64,000 nucleotides of DNA, taken from positions 1,674,001 to 1,738,000 of the forward strand of contig CP091034.1 in assembly GCA_039725955.1 (NCBI GenBank), read 5' to 3'. Shown one piece after another: positions 8,026 through 16,152 of this stretch. Source of the DNA: Sinorhizobium sp. B11 (GTDB taxonomy: Bacteria; Pseudomonadota; Alphaproteobacteria; Rhizobiales; Rhizobiaceae). The translations under genes and the position numbers were made by a program. The notes beneath the pieces were generated by a model. That model ran no database searches, was not told the DNA's origin, and saw only the letters and a program-made list of their open reading frames with translations. Each line of letters begins with the position of its first letter. The first letter of the stretch is position 1.

Positions 8026-10518
8026 GTGCCAACATTTTCGCCTAGTCTTGAGAAGGCGCTCCATCAGGCACTGACCTTTGCCAACGAGCGGCATCATGAA
8101 TATGCGACGCTCGAGCATCTGCTGCTCGCCCTGATCGACGATGCCGATGCGGCTGCGGTCATGGGTGCCTGCAATGTCGACCTCGACGCGCTCCGTAAAA
8201 CGCTCCTGGAATATGTCGATAACGAACTCTCCAACCTGGTCACCGGTTATGACGAGGACTCCAAGCCGACCTCCGGCTTCCAGCGCGTCATTCAGCGTGC
8301 GGTGATCCATGTCCAGTCTTCGGGCCGCGAGGAAGTAACCGGCGCCAACGTGCTGGTTGCGATCTTCGCCGAGCGTGAAAGCCATGCTGCCTATTTCCTG
8401 CAGGAGCAGGAAATGACCCGCTACGATGCCGTCAACTACATCTCCCACGGCATTGGAAAGCGCCCCGGCGCATCCGAGAACCGGCCGCCGCGCGGCGCTG
8501 AGGATGAGTCTGAATCCAAGCCGACCGCACGCGGCGGCAATGAGGAAGAAGGCGGGCCGAAGAAGCAGCAGGACGCCCTGAAGGCTTACTGCGTGAACCT
8601 CAACGAGAAGGCCAAGGGTGGCAAGATCGACCCGCTGATCGGCCGTCACGCCGAGGTGAACCGGACCATCCAGATCCTGTGCCGCCGCTCCAAGAACAAC
8701 CCGCTCTATGTCGGGGATCCCGGCGTCGGCAAGACTGCCATTGCTGAAGGCCTCGCCAAGCGTATCGTCGAAGGCAAGGTGCCGGAAGCACTGGCTGACG
8801 CAACCATCTTCTCGCTCGACATGGGCACGCTGCTTGCCGGCACACGGTATCGCGGCGACTTCGAAGAGCGCCTGAAGCAGGTCGTCAAGGAACTGGAAGA
8901 ATATCCGGGCGCTGTGCTGTTCATCGACGAAATCCACACCGTCATTGGCGCGGGTGCAACGTCGGGCGGCGCCATGGATGCCTCGAACCTCTTGAAGCCG
9001 GCCCTGTCTTCTGGAGCGATCCGCTGCATCGGTTCGACCACCTACAAGGAATATCGCCAGTTCTTCGAAAAGGATCGGGCTCTGGTCCGTCGCTTCCAGA
9101 AGATCGACGTCAACGAGCCGTCGATCGATGATGCGATCGAGATCATGAAGGGTCTGAAGCCCTATTTCGAAGAATACCACCACCTGCGCTACTCGAACGA
9201 GGCGATCAAGACGGCTGTTGAACTGTCGGCCCGTTACATCTCGGACCGCAAGCTGCCGGATAAGGCGATCGACGTCATCGATGAGACCGGTGCGGCCCAG
9301 ATGCTGCTGCCGCCGTCAAAGCGCCGCAAGCTGATCACCGAAAAGGAGATCGAAGCGACGATTGCGACGATGGCCCGCATCCCTGCGAAGACCGTCTCGA
9401 AGGACGACGAAGCCGTTCTTGCCAATCTCGAGCAGGAACTGCGCTCGGTGGTCTATGGTCAGGATACGGCGATCGAAGCCCTGTCCACCTCGATCAAGCT
9501 GGCACGTGCCGGCCTGCGCGAGCCGAACAAGCCGATCGGTGCTTACGTCTTCTCCGGCCCCACGGGCGTCGGCAAGACGGAAGTCGCCAAGCAGCTTGCC
9601 GCCTCGCTCGGCGTCGAGATGCTGCGCTTCGACATGTCGGAATATATGGAGCGGCATACGGTTTCCCGTCTGCTCGGTGCACCTCCCGGCTATGTCGGTT
9701 TTGATCAGGGCGGCCTTCTGACCGATGGCGTCGACCAGCATCCGCATTGCGTGGTCCTGCTCGACGAAATCGAAAAGGCCCATCCGGATATCTACAATAT
9801 CCTCTTGCAGGTCATGGACCACGGCACGCTGACCGACCATAATGGCAAGAAGATCGACTTCCGCAACGTCGTTCTGATCATGACGACCAACGCGGGCGCT
9901 TCGGAAATGGCCAAGGCCGCCATCGGCTTCGGTTCGTCCAAGCGTACCGGCGAAGACGAAGAGGCGCTGACCCGCCTGTTCACGCCGGAATTCCGCAACC
10001 GTCTCGACGCGATCATCCCGTTCGCGCCGCTGCCGACGGCCGTCATTCACAAGGTCGTGCAGAAGTTCATCATGCAGCTGGAAGCTCAGCTCTCCGAACG
10101 CAACGTGACCTTCGACCTGCACGAGGATGCGATCGCCTGGCTGTCGGAAAAGGGTTACGACGAGAAGATGGGCGCCCGCCCACTTGCCCGCGTCATCCAG
10201 GATGCCATCAAGAAGCCGCTGGCGAACGAAATCCTCTTCGGCAAGCTGAAGAAGGGCGGCGTCGTCAATGTCACCGTCGGCACGAAGGAAGACGGCAAAC
10301 CCGGCCTCATTCTGGAAGCCATTCCGGAAACGGCCCCCATCAAGCCGAAGCCGGAAGCCGAACTGGTTCATCCGGAAGCGATCGACGAGGATGATGGCGA
10401 GCTGAAGACCAAGCCAGTCAAGAAGACGAAGGCGAAGACCGTGCCGCAGCCTGAGCCTGAAGTCCGCGACGCTCCCAAGAAGGGCTCGACGGTTCCGAAG
10501 GTTCCGCGCAAGAAGTAA
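8026..10518 (+). CDS. clpA: ATP-dependent Clp protease ATP-binding subunit ClpA
   Basis: 830 residues from a GTG preceded by GAGGAA. The N-domain (FSPSLEKALHQALTFANERHHEYATLEHLLLALI) receives ClpS. Two AAA+ modules follow, with Walker A motifs GDPGVGKT (about residue 230) and GPTGVGKT (about 513), and Walker B FIDEIH and LLDEIE. It unfolds proteins and feeds them to ClpP, including N-end-rule substrates given by ClpS. The last 60 or so residues are a low-complexity Lys/Pro tail beyond the usual end of the family. An upstream in-frame start at 7966 would lie inside clpS and lacks a ribosome site. Confidence 0.95.
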   Translation: MPTFSPSLEKALHQALTFANERHHEYATLEHLLLALIDDADAAAVMGACNVDLDALRKTLLEYVDNELSNLVTGYDEDSKPTSGFQRVIQRAVIHVQSSGREEVTGANVLVAIFAERESHAAYFLQEQEMTRYDAVNYISHGIGKRPGASENRPPRGAEDESESKPTARGGNEEEGGPKKQQDALKAYCVNLNEKAKGGKIDPLIGRHAEVNRTIQILCRRSKNNPLYVGDPGVGKTAIAEGLAKRIVEGKVPEALADATIFSLDMGTLLAGTRYRGDFEERLKQVVKELEEYPGAVLFIDEIHTVIGAGATSGGAMDASNLLKPALSSGAIRCIGSTTYKEYRQFFEKDRALVRRFQKIDVNEPSIDDAIEIMKGLKPYFEEYHHLRYSNEAIKTAVELSARYISDRKLPDKAIDVIDETGAAQMLLPPSKRRKLITEKEIEATIATMARIPAKTVSKDDEAVLANLEQELRSVVYGQDTAIEALSTSIKLARAGLREPNKPIGAYVFSGPTGVGKTEVAKQLAASLGVEMLRFDMSEYMERHTVSRLLGAPPGYVGFDQGGLLTDGVDQHPHCVVLLDEIEKAHPDIYNILLQVMDHGTLTDHNGKKIDFRNVVLIMTTNAGASEMAKAAIGFGSSKRTGEDEEALTRLFTPEFRNRLDAIIPFAPLPTAVIHKVVQKFIMQLEAQLSERNVTFDLHEDAIAWLSEKGYDEKMGARPLARVIQDAIKKPLANEILFGKLKKGGVVNVTVGTKEDGKPGLILEAIPETAPIKPKPEAELVHPEAIDEDDGELKTKPVKKTKAKTVPQPEPEVRDAPKKGSTVPKVPRKK

Positions 10519-10536
10519 GCTTCGGGACTGATAATA

Positions 10537-10571
10537 AACAAAGGCCGCTGAGAAGCGGCCTTTGTTGTTTT
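10537..10571 (+). terminator. Intrinsic terminator between clpA and the Dabb gene
   Basis: A perfect 13-bp stem AACAAAGGCCGCT / AGCGGCCTTTGTT (10537-10549 with 10554-10566) with a GAGA (GNRA) loop and a T-rich 3' side. It stands between convergent genes and may serve both. Confidence 0.88.
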
Positions 10572-10582
10572 TAGCACAATGT

Positions 10583-10873
10583 TCAGAGCTTCGCGTAGTC
10601 GATCTCGAGGAAATCCGCGACCTCGGGCACCCAGCGATCGCGCACAAAGGCCACATGCAGCGGGTGGACGTTATAGGCGTCGTAGCCAGCCTGATCGTCG
10701 AACTCCATCGAAAAGCCGAAGGTGAAATCGTTCTTCGGGCTTGTCTGGCGCAGTTGCTCGAAATTTCTGACACTCGGGATCTGCCTGAGCGTCAGCGCCT
10801 CTCCCAGGAAAGCCTTCTCTTCAGCGGATCCGGCAGGGTGCTTGAGACGGAACGCAACAGTGTGGCGGATCAT
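10583..10873 (-). CDS. Dabb family (stress-responsive alpha/beta barrel) protein
   Basis: 96 residues. MIRHTVAFRLKHPAGS at the N-terminus, SPKNDFTFGFSMEFDDQAGYDAYNVHP (two parts of one motif) and HVAFVRDRWVP with the conserved Y-x-x-H-P-x-H near the middle are the Dabb dimeric barrel pattern. Proteins of this group include stress-induced plant proteins and small bacterial lyases or oxygenases of unknown substrate. It is part of a leftward series with the HIT gene 59 bases upstream. The family call is secure; the activity is not known. Confidence 0.87.
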   Translation of the reverse strand: MIRHTVAFRLKHPAGSAEEKAFLGEALTLRQIPSVRNFEQLRQTSPKNDFTFGFSMEFDDQAGYDAYNVHPLHVAFVRDRWVPEVADFLEIDYAKL

Positions 10874-10932
10874 GGTTTTCTCCTAAATCAATGAAGCAAC
10901 TTGGCATTTCGAAAAGCAGGGTGGCGTTTCCG

Positions 10933-11361
10933 TTACGCGAGTTCCGCTTTGATCTTCTCTGCATTGGCGGCAAGCACGGCGCCGTCCTCCATCTTGCCGG
11001 AATGCGGCTTGAGCGCCACGCCCTCGTGCCGAGGGATGACATGGAAATGCAGGTGGAAAACGGTCTGGCCCGCCGCCGGCTCGTTGAACTGGGCGATGAA
11101 CACACCATCAGCGTCGAAGGCTTCCTTGACCGCATTGGCGACTTTCTGGACGACGGTGATCGTATGGGAAAGGGAAGCGGGGTCGGCATCAAAAATATTG
11201 CGGGAAGGTGCCTTCGGCAGGACCAGAACATGGCCCGGCGCTTGCGGCATCACATCCATGAAGACAACGGTCTTGTCGTCCTCGTAGACGCGATGTGACG
11301 GGATTTCACCGCGCAGGATCTTGGCGAAGATATTGTTGTCGTCATAGGCGGCGCTGGTCAT
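10933..11361 (-). CDS. HIT family protein (histidine triad nucleotide hydrolase)
   Basis: 142 residues. NIFAKILRGEIPSHRVYED is the typical N-terminus and VFHLHFHVIPR contains the H-x-H-x-H triad of HINT-type enzymes, which hydrolyse adenosine 5'-monophosphoramidates and lysyl- or aminoacyl-AMP. FNEPAAGQTV just before the triad is also conserved. It is cytoplasmic. It lies between the Dabb gene and the acyltransferase gene on the same strand. Confidence 0.92.
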   Translation of the reverse strand: MTSAAYDDNNIFAKILRGEIPSHRVYEDDKTVVFMDVMPQAPGHVLVLPKAPSRNIFDADPASLSHTITVVQKVANAVKEAFDADGVFIAQFNEPAAGQTVFHLHFHVIPRHEGVALKPHSGKMEDGAVLAANAEKIKAELA

Positions 11362-11412
11362 GGCGAAATCTCCTCGTGTTTCCCATCGCGTAGCGCGGCG
11401 GAGCCAAGCGCG

Positions 11413-12615
11413 TCAATCCTCCTGCAGCCGTTCGCCCTTGCGGAAGGGCGTATGCTCGGCAAGCATCTCATTCATGTATTCGACATCCTCTCGCTCGCGC
11501 TCGAGATAGTCGGAAACCGCACGCCGCAATCCCGCATGGGCGATATAATGGGCGGAATGCGTTGTCACCGGCAGGTAGCCGCGGGCAAGCTTATGTTCGC
11601 CCTGCGCGCCTGCCTCCACTTTCTTGAGGCCCTTTTCCAGTGCGAAATCGATGGCCTGATGGTAGCAGACCTCGAAATGCAGGAAGGGATGGTCCTCGAT
11701 GCAGCCCCAGTGCCGCCCGTAGAGCGTATCTCCGCCGATGAAGTTGATAGCGCCTGCAACATAGCGGCCATCGCGTTTAGCCATGACGAGCAGGATGTCG
11801 TCAGCCATCCGCTCGCCGATCAGCGAATAGAATTTGCGCGTCAGATAGGGCCGCCCCCATTTGCGGCCGCCGGTATCCATGTAGAAGGCAAAGAACTGGT
11901 CCCAGATCTTTTCGGTCAGATCCCGTCCCGTCAGCCAGTCGATGGTAATGCCGTTCTCCACCGCCATTCGACGCTCCCTGCGGAGTGCCTTGCGCTTGCG
12001 GGAGGCGAGCGTTTCCAGGAATTCATCGTGGTTGGCATAGCCTTCATTGATGAAATGGAACTGCTTGTCAGTGCGATGAAGATAGCCGTCGGTGTCGAAG
12101 ACCGACATCTCGTCCTCGGGCACGAAAGTGATATGCGCCGAGGAAATATCGAGGCGGCGCACCACCTCCTTGAGGCTTTCCGCCATGGCATTCTGAATCG
12201 GCAGTCTTGCAAATCCGTCGGCCACCAGCAGACGCGGACCGGTCGCGGGCGTGAAGGGGATCGAGCATTGCAGCTTCGGATAATAGCTGCCGCCGGCCCG
12301 TTCAAAAGCGTCGGCCCAGCCATGGTCGAAGACATATTCGCCCTGGCTGTGGTTCTTGAGATAGCCGGTCAGGGCGCCGACGAGCTCACCCTTGTCCGTC
12401 TCCAGAAGCATGTGGTGGCCGAGCCAGCCCGTCTGGGCGGTGGCCGAGCCGGATTCTTCCAGTGACGAGAGAAAGGCATGCGACACGAAGGGGGTATAGG
12501 CGACGGTGTCGCACGTCCTCGATGCTCCCGAAAGCCTGGACCAGCGCTCGGGGGAAATCGCGGTGAAAGATCGCTCGATGCGAATGGAAAGTTCGTCTGA
12601 CGATTCGTCTGTCAT
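11413..12615 (-). CDS. COG3146 / DUF482 GNAT-type acyltransferase (FemAB-like)
   Basis: 400 residues. GEYVFDHGWADAFERAGGSYYPKLQ and GRHWGCIEDHPFLHFEVCYHQAIDFALEKGL are strongly conserved blocks of the family often called peptidogalycan biosynthesis or DUF482. EAGAQGEHKLARGYLPV follows, which is typical. Such proteins have a double GNAT fold like FemX, but their substrate is unknown. KTLASRKRKALRRERR-type residues around the middle fit a tRNA- or CoA-handling face. The gene is separated by 51 bases from the HIT gene on the same strand. Confidence 0.85.
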   Translation of the reverse strand: MTDESSDELSIRIERSFTAISPERWSRLSGASRTCDTVAYTPFVSHAFLSSLEESGSATAQTGWLGHHMLLETDKGELVGALTGYLKNHSQGEYVFDHGWADAFERAGGSYYPKLQCSIPFTPATGPRLLVADGFARLPIQNAMAESLKEVVRRLDISSAHITFVPEDEMSVFDTDGYLHRTDKQFHFINEGYANHDEFLETLASRKRKALRRERRMAVENGITIDWLTGRDLTEKIWDQFFAFYMDTGGRKWGRPYLTRKFYSLIGERMADDILLVMAKRDGRYVAGAINFIGGDTLYGRHWGCIEDHPFLHFEVCYHQAIDFALEKGLKKVEAGAQGEHKLARGYLPVTTHSAHYIAHAGLRRAVSDYLEREREDVEYMNEMLAEHTPFRKGERLQED

Positions 12616-12693
12616 GAAGCAAATGCGAAGCCGTTGGGAGGAGGGAGCGGGCTCCCTCCCAGTCTGCGCACGATCTTGTCGAAAAAGCGAGCG

Positions 12694-13413
12694 TCAAACC
12701 GCCGCGCGCGGATCGAAGCCCTCGAAAGTCATTTGGTCGGCATTGTCGAAGGTGCGCTTGCGGGCATCTTCGTCACGGACTGTCCAGGTTATGACAGGAA
12801 TGCCCTTGTCGCGCTGGCGCGAGATGAAAGAGTTCGGCAGGTCCGCATAATAATAGGAGATGAAATCGAGACCGAGCTCCATCGCCTTCTCATGCGTGGC
12901 ATATTCTTCCGCCGTGTTGCCGTTGGCCGTCAGCCCGACCGGGTAGGGGGCGCCGAGCTCCTTCAGGTCCTTCAGCAGCCAATGGTCGAAGCTCATCAGC
13001 GCGACCTTGCCTTCATAGCCCTCGAGGACTTCGAGAACGCTTTCGGCAAAGCCTTCGTCATCGGCCTCGCGGCCCTTGAGTTCCAGAACCAGCGGCACCT
13101 TGCCCTGCACGAGGTTGAGAAGCTGCTTCAGTGTCGGCACCTTGTCCTTCGTGCCACCGATGGCGATCAGCCCGAGCTCCCCGGAGGTCCGCTCACGCAC
13201 GTCGCCCTTCAGGTTGCAGAGACGTTCCAGATCTTCGTCATGAAAGATGATTGGCACGCCATCCGACGCGTAATGCAGATCGCATTCGATGGCAAAGCCT
13301 GCTTCGACGGCTCGTGAAAAAGCCGAGAGCGTGTTTTCCCAGACGGTATTGTTGAGGTCGTGATAGCCACGGTGCGCAACCGGCAGCTCTTTGATCCAGG
13401 CGGCATTCGTCAT
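12694..13413 (-). CDS. Glycerophosphodiester phosphodiesterase
   Basis: 239 residues. AHRGYHDLNNTVWENTLSAF has the catalytic HRG...E-N-T pattern; AIECDLHYASDGVPIIFHDEDLERL gives the metal-binding E-x-D and the second catalytic His (HDE). Later blocks VPLVLELKG and WTVRDEDA are also typical of the GDPD TIM barrel. It splits glycerophosphodiesters such as glycerophosphocholine to glycerol-3-phosphate. No signal peptide is seen, so it is cytoplasmic. Its start overlaps the RidA gene stop by one base (TAATG), which points to coupling. Confidence 0.92.
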   Translation of the reverse strand: MTNAAWIKELPVAHRGYHDLNNTVWENTLSAFSRAVEAGFAIECDLHYASDGVPIIFHDEDLERLCNLKGDVRERTSGELGLIAIGGTKDKVPTLKQLLNLVQGKVPLVLELKGREADDEGFAESVLEVLEGYEGKVALMSFDHWLLKDLKELGAPYPVGLTANGNTAEEYATHEKAMELGLDFISYYYADLPNSFISRQRDKGIPVITWTVRDEDARKRTFDNADQMTFEGFDPRAAV

Positions 13414-13880
13414 TATGCGATTTCCATGATAGCATCGATTTCGACTGCAGCACCAAGGGGCAGGGCTGCCATGCCGACGGCAGCGCGGGCATGTTTGCCG
13501 GCTTCGCCGAGTATGTTGGCAATCAGGTTCGAAGCGCCGTTGATGACAAGGTGCTGTTCGATGAAATCAGGCGTCGAGGCAACGAAGCCGTTGAGCTTGA
13601 TGACGCGGCGGATGCGGCCGAGATCGCCGCCGAGGGCCGCCTTTGCCTGAGCGAGAATATTGATGGCGCAAAGCTCTGCCGCGCGCTGGCCGGTGGCGAC
13701 ATCGACATTCTTGCCGAGATGGCCCGACACGGCGACCTTGCCGCCTTCAAGCGGCAGCTGGCCGGAGATGGTGAGCAGATTGCCGCTGATGACATAGGGG
13801 ACATAATTGGCGGCGGGTGCGGCAGCTTCGGGCAGGGTTATCCCCATTTCCGAGAGACGCGTTGCGATTTGATCGGACAT
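13413..13880 (-). CDS. RidA family protein
   Basis: 155 residues from the ATG at 13880, which has GGAG upstream; a start 24 bases further up is possible. The form is the longer RidA/YjgF group: LPEAAAPAANYVPYVISGNLLTISGQLP, then LCAINILAQAKAALGG and IRRVIKLNGFVAS, and HARAAVGMAALPLGAAVEIDAIM at the end. RidA proteins hydrolyse reactive enamine/imine intermediates of PLP enzymes; this longer subgroup lacks the classical catalytic Arg placement and is mostly uncharacterised. Its 3' end overlaps the glycerophosphodiesterase start, so the pair is an operon. Confidence 0.87.
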   Translation of the reverse strand: MSDQIATRLSEMGITLPEAAAPAANYVPYVISGNLLTISGQLPLEGGKVAVSGHLGKNVDVATGQRAAELCAINILAQAKAALGGDLGRIRRVIKLNGFVASTPDFIEQHLVINGASNLIANILGEAGKHARAAVGMAALPLGAAVEIDAIMEIA

Positions 13881-14030
13881 TTTCGTCTCCGCTTTTGTTG
13901 TCAATTCTTCAAAAATTATGCATCAAGACTAGAATCTTTAATGTGACAGTTTCGAGCCTCGACTTGGCCGCCTCGATTTGGCCGAAACGGTTCTTATAAC
14001 ATCGCGGACGAGTCCAACAGGAGTTAATGA

Positions 14031-14870
14031 ATGTTCCGATCGTCACTTGCCGCTCTTCTTCTCGCGAGCGTCTCCGCCAATGTTTCGGCGGCCGCGCCGG
14101 CGACGAGCGCTGCGATCGCGACCGGGCTTGTCGCTCACCGCGCCGTCTACGACCTGGAACTGAAGGATGCTTCGGAACGCTCGGGCATCGCTTCCATGTA
14201 TGGCCGCATGGTCTATGAGTTCGACGGCAATTACTGCGAAGGCTTCACCACCAACTTCCGCTTCGTCACCCAGATCGACACCGGCGACAACGTGCGCGTC
14301 AGCGATCAGCAGACCAAAACCTTTGAAAGCCTGAAGGACGGCAAATTCACTTTCGACACCAAGTCATTCACCGATGATCAGCTCGACAAGGAAGTCAACG
14401 GTGCGGCCGAAGACAAGCCGGAGGGTGTGAAGGTCGATCTCAAGCAGCCGGCAAGCCGTGAACTGCAGCTCGCGGAAAGCCGTTTTCCGACCGAGCACAT
14501 GCTCGACGTCATCCAGAACGCCAAGGACGGCAAGCGTTTCTTCGAGGCGCGCGTTTTCGACGGCTCTGACGACGGCGACAAATCCCTGGTAACGACGACG
14601 ATCGTGGGCAAGCAGGAAACTCCGGCTGCGGACGAGGCCGATGCCGACAATGCCGGCGAGTTTGCGAAGTCTTCGTTCTGGCCGGTGACGATCTCCTATT
14701 TTAACGAGAATGCCAAATCCGACACGCTGCCGGTCTACCGCATGTCGTTCAAGCTCTACGAGAACGGCATCACCCGGGATCTGACGATGGATTATGGAGA
14801 CTTCGTCCTGACCGGCAAGCTCGCCAAGCTCGAGCTGCTCGACAAGAAGGCTGCGCCTGCCTGCCAGTAA
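14031..14870 (+). CDS. eipB: Cell envelope integrity protein EipB (DUF1849)
   Basis: 279 residues with a Sec signal peptide (SSLAALLLASVSANVSAAA). AIATGLVAHRAVYDLEL and GRMVYEFDGNYCEGFTTNFRFVTQ are the conserved start of DUF1849, a spiral-shaped periplasmic beta-barrel-like protein needed for envelope stability in Brucella. Two cysteines only, at residues 69 (NYCEG) and 278 (APACQ), sit where the stabilising disulfide of Brucella EipB is. The ATG at 14031 has CAGGAG upstream. It stands alone before the TelA-family operon, 205 bases away. Confidence 0.92.
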   Translation: MFRSSLAALLLASVSANVSAAAPATSAAIATGLVAHRAVYDLELKDASERSGIASMYGRMVYEFDGNYCEGFTTNFRFVTQIDTGDNVRVSDQQTKTFESLKDGKFTFDTKSFTDDQLDKEVNGAAEDKPEGVKVDLKQPASRELQLAESRFPTEHMLDVIQNAKDGKRFFEARVFDGSDDGDKSLVTTTIVGKQETPAADEADADNAGEFAKSSFWPVTISYFNENAKSDTLPVYRMSFKLYENGITRDLTMDYGDFVLTGKLAKLELLDKKAAPACQ

Positions 14871-15075
14871 GACGGCTTTTGCGCCGACGTAAGCGCCTGT
14901 CATAAAACAGTATTTCTAGTACAGCTAAACTGTCGTCCCGCAGATGAGTCGCCGCGGGCCGGTCTTTGCGGAATTCTGCCTTTCCGGTCCTGCATGGCGT
15001 TTGACCCATTTGCTCCGATTATGGGGTCGCAATTCGTAACACCAATTGCGCCACAAGCCGAGAAAGACGACCCGA

Positions 15076-16152
15076 ATGGCCGATACCGATCTCGCGACTG
15101 TCCAGAATGCTCCCCTGCCGGCGATCGCCGCCGATCCTAAGGAAGTCGCCCGGATTACGGACACTATCCGCATTGCAGACCGTGCCGGCATCTCCGTTTA
15201 CGGCGACCGCGCGCAGCAAGCCGTCAGTGACTATGCCGACAGGATCCTGCGCGAGGTGCGCAATAAGGATCTTGGCGAGGTCGGAAAGCTTTTGACCGAC
15301 ATCATCCTGAAATCGAAGAGCCTTGATCCCGCTTCTATCAAGGACAGGGGTTTCCTGAGCCGCATGTTCCTCTCCGCCAAAGCGCGTCTCGAGCACTTCA
15401 AGGAGGAGTTCGAGGATGTCGCCGGCCAGATAGACCGCATCGGCCTGGAGCTCGACCGCCACAAGGATACGCTGCGTCGCGACATCGCCCTGCTCGACGA
15501 CCTGCATGAAGAGACGAAGCAGTCGATCGTGAAGCTCGATGCCTATGTCCAGGCAGGCAAGAATTTCGCCGAGCAGTTTCGTTTGATCGAGCTGCCGAAG
15601 TTGAAGAGCGCGGCCGATGCCGCATCCTCCAGCCCCGGCGGCGGCATGCTGGAAGCCCAGACCTATCAGGACAGTGTCCAGGCGCTCGACCGGCTTGAAA
15701 AGCGCATTTTCTATCTGCAGCAGGCGCGCCAGCTCGGCATTCAGCAGCTTCCGCAGATCCGCATCGTCCAGGCCGGCGACGAGACGCTGATCGAGAACCT
15801 GCAGGCGACCTCGGCGCTGACGGTTCCCGCCTGGAAGCAGAAGATGGTGATCCTTCTGGGGCTCACACGGCAGAAATCGGCCCTGGACCTGCAGAAGACG
15901 GTGACCGACGCCACCAATGACATGATCCGCCAGGCCTCCGAAATGATGAAGGATCAGGCGATCGCCATCGAGCAGCAGTCGCAGCGCGGCATTGTCGATA
16001 TGGAAACACTTGCCAAGGCCAATCAGGATCTGATCGATACCGTCACCGGCGTGCTGCGCGTGCAGGAAGAGGGGCGCAAGAAGCGTGCACAGGCCGAGCA
16101 GCAGATGGAACAGCTGACAATCGACCTCAAGAAGGCGATGACCCAGGCGTGA
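15076..16152 (+). CDS. TelA family (toxic anion resistance) protein
   Basis: 358 residues, soluble, strongly helical. YADRILREVRNKDLGEVGKLLTDII followed by RIGLELDRHKDTLRRDIALLDDL and YQDSVQALDRLEKRIFYLQQARQ are the hallmark blocks of the TelA/KlaA family, and QIRIVQAGDETLIENLQA and the closing VLRVQEEGRKKR are also family-like. Members are linked to tellurite and lantibiotic or envelope-antibiotic tolerance; mechanism unknown. The start at 15076 is the first ATG in the frame; its ribosome site is weak. It is the first gene of a four-gene unit and its stop overlaps the next start (GTGA). Long heptad-like stretches suggest a coiled coil. Confidence 0.85.
   Translation: MADTDLATVQNAPLPAIAADPKEVARITDTIRIADRAGISVYGDRAQQAVSDYADRILREVRNKDLGEVGKLLTDIILKSKSLDPASIKDRGFLSRMFLSAKARLEHFKEEFEDVAGQIDRIGLELDRHKDTLRRDIALLDDLHEETKQSIVKLDAYVQAGKNFAEQFRLIELPKLKSAADAASSSPGGGMLEAQTYQDSVQALDRLEKRIFYLQQARQLGIQQLPQIRIVQAGDETLIENLQATSALTVPAWKQKMVILLGLTRQKSALDLQKTVTDATNDMIRQASEMMKDQAIAIEQQSQRGIVDMETLAKANQDLIDTVTGVLRVQEEGRKKRAQAEQQMEQLTIDLKKAMTQA

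Noticed and set aside
14960..15010. GGAAT and CGTT before the TelA operon, considered as a general-stress (EcfG) promoter
   Set aside because: The spacer is about 23 bases and the -35 lacks the final C; it does not fit GGAAC-N16-19-CGTT.
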